A stretch of DNA of 42,276 nucleotides from Magnetococcales bacterium (lineage in GTDB: Bacteria > Pseudomonadota > Magnetococcia > Magnetococcales > DC0425bin3): assembly GCA_015229045.1 (NCBI GenBank), contig JADGCJ010000016.1, positions 1 to 42,276 of the forward strand, read 5' to 3'. Made by a program: the position numbers and the translations under genes. Within the stretch, counting starts at the first letter, position 1. The number at the start of each line of letters is the position of its first letter. Of the stretch, positions 36,357 to 42,276 are shown piece after piece. Under the pieces are notes generated by a model that saw only the letters and a list, made by a program, of their open reading frames with translations, was not told where the DNA came from and searched no databases.

Positions 36357-37679
36357 ATGAGTCTTGACGTGAAGATCACCAAGAGTCTGTCCGATATCAG
36401 GCGAGGTGGAGAGTTGTCTCTGCCCGCCTTGACCTTGCTGCTGTTTCTTGGGGGGGTGGGTTCGGCATGGGCCGCTGCGGAGACCCATGCCACGCCCGTG
36501 GGCGCATCGGTCGCGGAGCTGCTGGATCTGGCCCGGGGCATGAATCCCGAGTTGGCGGCGGCAGCTCTGGAAACGGCAGCAGCCCAGGCCCGGGTGGAAG
36601 GAGCGGATGCCCTGCCGGATCCTAAATTGCGGGTGACGCTGGATGACATTTCCGAGAATGCCCGCGGTTTGCCAGGGTGGGCAGGAATCTACAAATATAC
36701 TCTCCAGCAGGAGATTCCCTGGTGGGGCAAGCGGGAGACCAAAAGAGATATCGCCGCCGCCGAAAGCCGCGAGATGGCCAGCCAGCAGGCGGACAAAGTG
36801 GCCGAGGTGGTCATGAAGGTAAAGATGGCCTATGCCGACTATCATCGCGTTCATCTCACCATGGACCAAACCGGCGAATTGATTCAGGTATTGCGCGCCC
36901 TGGTGGAGTTCGCCCGCCTGCGTTATGCCCAGGGAATGGGCGGACAGCAGGAAGCCACCGCCGCCGAAGCCGAACGCGGTGGCATGTCTGCCGACTTGAT
37001 TCGCCTGGAAAAAGAGCGCCATCGCATTCGCGCCCGCCTGAATGCCCTGGTCAATCGTCCACCGCATGCCCCCCTGGTGGAACACCCGCAGTTGCGTTCC
37101 CTGCCCACGAAAGCCGTGTTGGATTATGACAAGCTGCTGGAGCGCGGCCTGGCTGCCAATCCTGCCTTGCGCATGGGTCAGGCCCGTCTGGAAGCCGCCG
37201 AAGGCACTGTCCGTTTGGCGGCAAAAAACTGGTTTCCCGACCTGGAATTGGGCTTCGGATCCGTGAATCGCCGCAGTGAAGGAACCCAGGATGGCTTCGA
37301 GGCCATGGCAACGATCAACCTGCCTCTGCAATGGGAACCCCGCAAGGCGCAGGAACGGGATGCCTCCCTGAAAAAACAGATGTCCGAAGAACGCCTGCAT
37401 GCCGAACGTTTGCGCATCGAATCAGGCTTGCGGGAAGCCCTGCTGAGCCTGGAAGAGGCACAACAGGTGGAGGAGGTAACCCGGGAGAGTCTGTTGCCTC
37501 AGGCACACATGGCCCTGCAATCGGCCCTGAAGGGGTATGAAAACGGCCATACCGAAGCCATGACCGTTCTGGACGCCATCCAGCGGCGCAAGAAATTTCA
37601 AATCGACCTGATCAAGGCGCAGTTTGAGCAGCAGGTGCGTCTGGCGGAGATCGAACGGTTCGTAGGGGAAGAGCTATGA
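36357..37679 (+). CDS. cusC: CusC/CzcC-like outer-membrane factor of RND copper efflux
   Basis: This 440-residue TolC-family outer-membrane channel belongs to a heavy-metal RND pump. A signal peptide (about 17-40, LSLPALTLLLFLGGVGSAWA) is followed by the two helical-repeat halves (ELLDLARGMNPELAAAALE and LLERGLAANPALRMGQARLE). Between them lies LPDPKLRVTLDD...TLQQEIPWWGKRE, a pattern common in CzcC/CusC-type proteins of metal efflux. The ATG at 36357 has AGGGG 8 nt upstream. An earlier in-frame ATG at 36264 would place 31 polar residues before the signal peptide. The stop overlaps cusB as ATGA. The symbol is assigned by operon context, as outer-membrane factors are hard to tell apart by sequence. 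Confidence 0.88.
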   Translation: MSLDVKITKSLSDIRRGGELSLPALTLLLFLGGVGSAWAAAETHATPVGASVAELLDLARGMNPELAAAALETAAAQARVEGADALPDPKLRVTLDDISENARGLPGWAGIYKYTLQQEIPWWGKRETKRDIAAAESREMASQQADKVAEVVMKVKMAYADYHRVHLTMDQTGELIQVLRALVEFARLRYAQGMGGQQEATAAEAERGGMSADLIRLEKERHRIRARLNALVNRPPHAPLVEHPQLRSLPTKAVLDYDKLLERGLAANPALRMGQARLEAAEGTVRLAAKNWFPDLELGFGSVNRRSEGTQDGFEAMATINLPLQWEPRKAQERDASLKKQMSEERLHAERLRIESGLREALLSLEEAQQVEEVTRESLLPQAHMALQSALKGYENGHTEAMTVLDAIQRRKKFQIDLIKAQFEQQVRLAEIERFVGEEL

Positions 37680-39022
37680 AGAGGGAAAGAGCGTCATGTC
37701 GACCATGGTTGATATGTTTGGAAGAGGCATCGATTCCGGCCATCCTGGTTCTGTTCCTGATGAGTGCCGCCACGGCCTGGGGTGCGCCGGAAAATCATGC
37801 GGGGCACGGCACCCCCCCACCGCAAGCGGCGGCCGTGTCCGATCACGCCGGACATGCTTCCCCCGCAACGCCGACCGTCAACACAGACAAGCGCAAGATT
37901 CTCTACTATCGCAATCCCATGGGTTTGCCCGACACCTCCCCCAGCCCCAAGAAAGATGGCATGGGCATGGATTATGTTCCCGTTTATGCCGATGAAACGG
38001 CCCCGGAAGGAAGCAACGCCGTGCGCATCGGTCTGGACAAGGTGCAAAAACTTGGGGTCAAGACCGAAGCCGTCGCCTTGCGTCCCATGGCCCGTTCCAT
38101 TCGGGCTGCGGGAACAGTGCAGGTGGATGAGCGCAAACTGCACGTCGTCACCCAAAAATATGAGGGGTGGATCGAAAAACTCCACGCCAATGCCACTGGC
38201 CAGGCCGTGCGTCGGGGAGAACCCCTGATGGAGGTCTACAGTCCGGCTTTGGTGGTGGCGCAGCAGGAGTATCTGGCCGCCTTCCGGGCCGGGGAGAGAC
38301 TGCGCGGCGCCGATGCGGAGAGTCGGGACACGGCGGGCGATCTGGCGGCAAGCGCCCTTGCTCGCCTGCGTAACTGGGATATTTCCGAGGCCCAAATCAA
38401 ACAATTACAAACCAGGAGAGAGGCCAGCAAGAGCATGACCATCCTCGCCCCGGTCTCCGGCGTGATCCTGGAAAAAGGGGCCATTCAAGGCATGCGCTTC
38501 ATGCCTGGAGACATGCTCTACCGCGTGGCTGATCTCTCCACGGTGTGGGTGGTGGCCGATATTTTCGAGCAGGACCTGGGGATGGTCCACACGGGACAAA
38601 CTGCCGAGGTGACATTGAACGCTCTGCCGGGGAAAAGTTTTTCCGGCAGGGTCTCGTTTATCTACCCGACCCTGAATGCCGAGACCCGCACCGTCAAGGT
38701 GCGCCTCGATATGCCCAATCCGGATGGAGTTTTGCGTCCCGCTCTCTATGCCACGGTGTTGCTGGCAGCTCCCACAAGTGGCGGCGAAGTGATGACCGTG
38801 CCTGATTCCGCCGTGCTGGACAGCGGTTCCCGCCAGGTGGTCCTTGTGGAACGGGGCGAAGGACTCTACGAGCCACGGCCAATCCGCATGGGTGGCAAGG
38901 GGAGCGGATATGTGGAAATTCTGGAGGGAGTCAAGGCCGGAGAAAAAGTGGTGGTGCGCGCCAACTTTCTTATCGATGCCGAGGCCAACCTGCGGGCTGC
39001 GCTGGGGCATTTTTCGCATTGA
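37676..39022 (+). CDS. cusB: CusB-like periplasmic adaptor with heavy-metal-binding domain
   Basis: This 448-residue RND membrane-fusion protein has an N-terminal hydrophobic export segment (about 20-37). A His/Met-rich stretch follows (HAGHG, DHAGHA), then a small heavy-metal-binding domain (about 74-105, ILYYRNPMGLPDTSPSPKKD with GMGMDYVPVY) resembling the YxCPMHP type but without Cys. The adaptor core spans about 115-440 (WIEKLHANATGQAVRRGEPL, VSGVILEKGAIQGMRFMPGD, LSTVWVVADIFEQDLG). It should pass Cu(I)/Ag(I) from the periplasm to the RND pump and link it to the outer-membrane channel. It overlaps cusC by 4 bp and lies 27 bp before cusA. Confidence 0.93.
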   Translation: MKRERASCRPWLICLEEASIPAILVLFLMSAATAWGAPENHAGHGTPPPQAAAVSDHAGHASPATPTVNTDKRKILYYRNPMGLPDTSPSPKKDGMGMDYVPVYADETAPEGSNAVRIGLDKVQKLGVKTEAVALRPMARSIRAAGTVQVDERKLHVVTQKYEGWIEKLHANATGQAVRRGEPLMEVYSPALVVAQQEYLAAFRAGERLRGADAESRDTAGDLAASALARLRNWDISEAQIKQLQTRREASKSMTILAPVSGVILEKGAIQGMRFMPGDMLYRVADLSTVWVVADIFEQDLGMVHTGQTAEVTLNALPGKSFSGRVSFIYPTLNAETRTVKVRLDMPNPDGVLRPALYATVLLAAPTSGGEVMTVPDSAVLDSGSRQVVLVERGEGLYEPRPIRMGGKGSGYVEILEGVKAGEKVVVRANFLIDAEANLRAALGHFSH

Positions 39023-39049
39023 TGCCCGGTCCCTGATTTTGGAGACAAC

Positions 39050-42000
39050 ATGATCTCTGCCCTGATCCGCTGGTCCTGTCACAATGTCCTGCTGGTCTTG
39101 CTGATGACCCTCTTTCTGGTCGCCGGTGGCATCTACGCCGTCGTGCGCATTCCCCTGGACGCCATTCCGGATCTCTCCGACGTCCAGGTGATTCTTCTGA
39201 CCGAATACCCCGGTCAGGCACCGCAGGTGGTGGAAGATCAGGTCACCTACCCTCTGACCACGGCCATGCTCTCCGTGCCCAGGTCCAAGCTGGTTCGGGG
39301 CATCTCCTCCTTTGGCGTCTCCTTCGTTTACGTCATTTTTGAGGATGGAACCGATATCTATTGGGCGCGCAGCCGGGTACTGGAGTACCTCAACTTTGCC
39401 GCCAGACGGCTCCCCCCCGGGGTGACACCCACCCTGGGTCCCGATGCCACCGGCGTTGGGTGGGTCTATCAATACGTCGTTCTGGCCAAGGAGAAGAGCC
39501 TGGCCGAGCTGCGCACCCTCCAGGACTGGTATCTGCGCTACCATCTCGCCAAGGCCGAGGGTGTGGCAGAGGTGGCGAGCGTCGGAGGTTTTGTCCAGCA
39601 ATATCAGATTGTCGTCGATCCACAAAAGTTGCAGGCGTACAACATTCCATTGTCGCGACTCAGCCAGGCCGTCGCCATGAGCAACCGCGACGTGGGCGGA
39701 CGGGTCGTCGAGATGGCCGAAACTGAATATATCGTCCGGGGTCGGGGCTATCTGCGTGGGGTCGGCGATATTGAAAAAATTGTTCTCAAGGAGGTCAATG
39801 GCGCCCCTGTCCGCGTCCGGGACGTGGCCCGCGTCGAGCTGGGACCGGATGAACGTCGCGGCATGGCCGAACTCAACGGCGAAGGCGAGGCGGTCAGCGG
39901 CATTGTCGTGCAACGCTTCGGCCAGAACGCCCTGGCGGTAATCCAAAGTGCCAAACAGCGTCTTACGGAGATCGCCTCCAGTCTGGGAGAAGGGGTACGG
40001 ATCGAGGCAGTCTATGACCGTTCGGAGTTGATCCTGCGCGCTATCGACACCTTGAAACACACCCTGATCGAAGAGAGCCTGATCGTGGCGGCTGTCTGTA
40101 TCGTTTTTCTGTTGCATGTACGCAGTGCCCTGGTGGCCATTCTCATGTTGCCGGTGGGAGTATTGATCGCTGTGTTGCTCATGCAATCTTTGGGTATGAC
40201 GTCCAATATCATGAGCCTGGGCGGTATTGCCATTGCCGTCGGGGCGATGGTCGATGCCGCCATCGTCATGATCGAGAATGCCCACAAACATCTGGAACGG
40301 GCCGCACCTGGTGTTCCGCGTCACCGCATCCTCATGGAAGCCGCCAGCGAAGTGGGACCACCCCTTTTTTTCAGTCTGCTGGTGATCACCGTCTCTTTTT
40401 TGCCGGTCTTCACCCTGGAGTCGCAGGAGGGGCGCCTGTTCAAGCCGCTGGCCTTCACCAAGACCTTCGCCATGGCCGGGGCGGCGTTGCTCTCCGTGAC
40501 CCTGGTGCCGGTGTTGATGCTCCTGTTTGTGCGCGGACGCATCCTGCCCGAACACAAAAACCCCATCAACCGCCTGTTGATCTGGATCTACCGGCCTGTC
40601 ATCCGGCTGGTACTGCGCTTCAAGAAGAGTTTCATCCTGCTCTCTCTGGTGATCATGGCAGCCAGCGTCTATCCGGCGTTGCGTCTGGGCAGCGAGTTTA
40701 TGCCGGCCCTCGACGAGGGCACCCTGCTCTACATGCCTACGACCTTGCCAGGTCTCTCCATGACCAAGGCCGAAGAGCTCCTCCAGACTCAGGACAAGAT
40801 CATCAAGAGTTTTCCGGAGGTGGCCTCGGTGTTGGGCAAGGCGGGGCGTGCCCTGACCGCCACCGATCCCGCCCCGACCGAAATGTTCGAGACAGTGATC
40901 AACCTCAAGCCGGAAACCGAATGGCGCCCGGGCATGACCACGGACAAGCTGGTCGCCGCAATGGACGAAGCCCTGCAAATGCCAGGCGTGAGCAATGCCT
41001 GGACCATGCCTCTCAAGGCGCGCATCGACATGCTTTCGACGGGGATTCGTACCCCCATTGGCATCAAGGTGTTCGGCAAAAACCTGGAAGAACTGGAACC
41101 TCTGGCCCAACAGATCGAGACGGCTGTCAAAACCGTTCATGGCACAACGAGCGCCTATGCCGAACGGGTGGGCGGTGGCTACTATCTGACCATCGATCCG
41201 GACCGGGATGCCATCGCCCGCTATGGTCTGACCATCGGCGATCTGCAAGAGGTGATCCTGACCGCTCTGGGCGGCGAGAATGTCACCACCACCGTGGAAG
41301 GTCGAGAGCGGTTTTCGGTCAACGTGCGCTACCCCCGGGATTTTCGTTCGGATCCTGATGCCATTGCCCAGCGGGTTTTGGTCCGCACCGAAAACGGAGC
41401 ACAGATTCCGCTCGGACAACTAGCCATTGTGCGTCTGGAAAAAGGTCCGGCGGCGATTCGTACCGAAAATGCCTTGTTGTCAGTCTATATTTTTGTGGAT
41501 ATTCGCGACCGGGACATTGGCGGTTACGTCGCTGATGCCCGCAAGGTGGTGCAGGAACAGGTCAAGATGCCCTCCGGAACTTTTCTCCAGTGGAGCGGAC
41601 AGTTCGAGTACATGGAACGGGCCAAGGAGAGACTCAAGGTTGTCCTGCCTCTGACCCTGGCGATCATTTTCCTGCTGTTGTACCTGAACTTCGGTCGCCT
41701 GACCGAGACCCTGATCGTCATGCTTTCGCTGCCCTTCGCCCTGGTGGGTGGCATCTGGCTTATGGATCAGCTCCACTTCAATCTCAGCGTGGCCGTGGCG
41801 GTGGGATTCATTGCCCTGGCCGGGGTGGCGGCGGAGACTGGCGTCGTCATGCTGATCTATCTGGATCACGCCTTGAAGGAACGCCTGGCCCGGCGCGCGG
41901 CAGAGGGCACCCCCCCCACGCGTGGCGACCTCTATGACGCCATCATGGAGGGAGCCGTCGAACGGGTGCGTCCCAAAATGATGACCGTTGTGGCGATCAT

Positions 42001-42184
42001 GGCCGGGTTGCTTCCCATCATGTGGAGTACCGGAACCGGCTCGGAGGTGATGCGTCGCATCGCCGCCCCCATGGTGGGCGGCATGCTCTCCTCGACCCTG
42101 CTGACCCTGATTGTCATCCCGGCCATCTATGCGCAGATCAAGGAGTTTGGCTACAGGAGTTCCGAAAAACGCGATCAACAATGA
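39050..42184 (+). CDS. cusA: CusA-like heavy-metal RND efflux pump, Cu(I)/Ag(I) type
   Basis: This 1044-residue proton-driven pump matches the usual CusA length. An N-terminal helix is followed by DAIPDLSDVQVILLTEYPGQ, a large periplasmic loop, helices with VGAMVDAAIVMIEN (proton-relay Asp402), the second loop and the final helix bundle (AETGVVMLIYLDHA). Three methionines, Met562 (LLYMPTT), Met612 (EMFETV) and Met661 (DMLSTGI), sit at a constant offset of 11 from the E. coli CusA copper-binding trio M573/M623/M672. This supports monovalent copper or silver rather than Zn/Co. GGAG lies 5 nt upstream of the ATG. It is the last gene of the operon, and a repeat begins 17 bp after its stop. Confidence 0.96.
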   Translation: MISALIRWSCHNVLLVLLMTLFLVAGGIYAVVRIPLDAIPDLSDVQVILLTEYPGQAPQVVEDQVTYPLTTAMLSVPRSKLVRGISSFGVSFVYVIFEDGTDIYWARSRVLEYLNFAARRLPPGVTPTLGPDATGVGWVYQYVVLAKEKSLAELRTLQDWYLRYHLAKAEGVAEVASVGGFVQQYQIVVDPQKLQAYNIPLSRLSQAVAMSNRDVGGRVVEMAETEYIVRGRGYLRGVGDIEKIVLKEVNGAPVRVRDVARVELGPDERRGMAELNGEGEAVSGIVVQRFGQNALAVIQSAKQRLTEIASSLGEGVRIEAVYDRSELILRAIDTLKHTLIEESLIVAAVCIVFLLHVRSALVAILMLPVGVLIAVLLMQSLGMTSNIMSLGGIAIAVGAMVDAAIVMIENAHKHLERAAPGVPRHRILMEAASEVGPPLFFSLLVITVSFLPVFTLESQEGRLFKPLAFTKTFAMAGAALLSVTLVPVLMLLFVRGRILPEHKNPINRLLIWIYRPVIRLVLRFKKSFILLSLVIMAASVYPALRLGSEFMPALDEGTLLYMPTTLPGLSMTKAEELLQTQDKIIKSFPEVASVLGKAGRALTATDPAPTEMFETVINLKPETEWRPGMTTDKLVAAMDEALQMPGVSNAWTMPLKARIDMLSTGIRTPIGIKVFGKNLEELEPLAQQIETAVKTVHGTTSAYAERVGGGYYLTIDPDRDAIARYGLTIGDLQEVILTALGGENVTTTVEGRERFSVNVRYPRDFRSDPDAIAQRVLVRTENGAQIPLGQLAIVRLEKGPAAIRTENALLSVYIFVDIRDRDIGGYVADARKVVQEQVKMPSGTFLQWSGQFEYMERAKERLKVVLPLTLAIIFLLLYLNFGRLTETLIVMLSLPFALVGGIWLMDQLHFNLSVAVAVGFIALAGVAAETGVVMLIYLDHALKERLARRAAEGTPPTRGDLYDAIMEGAVERVRPKMMTVVAIMAGLLPIMWSTGTGSEVMRRIAAPMVGGMLSSTLLTLIVIPAIYAQIKEFGYRSSEKRDQQ

Positions 42185-42200
42185 CGCATGCAAGCCTGCC

Positions 42201-42276
42201 AAACCGCGTCTACTTTGGAATACGTAGTTTTTTGTGATCGAAAAAATATTGACATGAAAGATTTTATTGGGGCTTC
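42201..42276 (+). repeat. Dispersed hairpin repeat, copy C (cut by window edge)
   Basis: AAACCGCGTCTACTTTGGAA up to ATGAAAGATTTTATTGGGGC and TTC aligns base by base with copy B (36028 onward), with about 15 differences over 75 positions. It has the same orientation as copy B. The hairpin section presumably continues beyond the edge. The inverted repeat that borders copy B is absent here. Confidence 0.85.

Noticed and set aside
38405..41419. 1004-residue open frame on the minus strand opposite cusB/cusA
   Set aside because: The plus-strand frame encodes a full CusA with all conserved residues. The opposite frame is low-complexity His/Gln/Asp-rich and is a shadow.
1..42276. tRNA, rRNA, integrase or attachment sites
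   Set aside because: None were recognised by eye. No cloverleaf-type stretches, integrase motifs or rRNA-like segments were seen in the few noncoding gaps.

Overview
The window is a GC-rich gram-negative chromosome segment that is packed with genes. Its architecture (HlyD/TolC export systems, RND copper efflux, many signal peptides) is proteobacterial. A dispersed hairpin-rich repeat, whose sense strand begins like ATGAAAGACTTTAT and runs into GGGGCTTCGCCCC, is of a kind I associate from memory with magnetotactic Magnetococcales (Magnetococcus relatives). That assignment is inference, because no rRNA or other marker gene is present.

Region 1 (1-27054, all minus strand, so transcription runs from right to left) reads as one long operon. 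It starts with a fused periplasmic-binding-protein/MscS channel gene. A type I-style ABC exporter follows after 43 bp, then a HlyD membrane-fusion gene overlapping it by 8 bp, then a biosynthetic assembly line of three megasynthases. The first is a reducing PKS (KS-AT-DH-ER-KR-ACP). The second is a hybrid KS-AT-ACP-aminotransferase-C-A-PCP. The third is an NRPS (TubC-type docking domain-C-A-PCP-C-A...) that runs off the left edge. The megasynthase genes overlap at their stops and starts and carry matching terminal docking segments. The order therefore predicts a polyketide chain converted to a beta-amino acyl unit, then extended by an unassigned amino acid, probably Thr, and at least one more residue. 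No loading module, thioesterase or tailoring gene is visible.

Region 2 (27055-28308) holds a divergent regulatory gap and a secreted family-3 solute-binding protein on the plus strand.

Region 3 (28320-35824, minus strand) is a four-gene operon. Its genes are a TolC-like protein with a C-terminal SPOR domain, a Ser/Thr kinase fused to an FGE/SUMF1-like domain, a HlyD-type fusion protein, and a second TolC-like protein with a Pro-rich hexapeptide-repeat N-terminus. It looks like most of a type I secretion or adhesin export apparatus without its own ABC ATPase. The only ABC exporter in the window is the one next to the PKS genes.

Region 4 (35825-42276) is a noncoding gap with a complete copy of the repeat inside 16-bp inverted repeats, followed by a plus-strand cusCBA-type Cu(I)/Ag(I) efflux operon. 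A second repeat copy in the same orientation follows immediately after it.

The most unusual points are three. A degraded copy of the same repeat is embedded in frame inside the hybrid PKS/NRPS gene. The channel protein appears to join a periplasmic binding domain, a region resembling the pentameric ligand-gated channel extracellular domain, and an MscS pore. The third is the kinase/FGE-like fusion inside a secretion operon.
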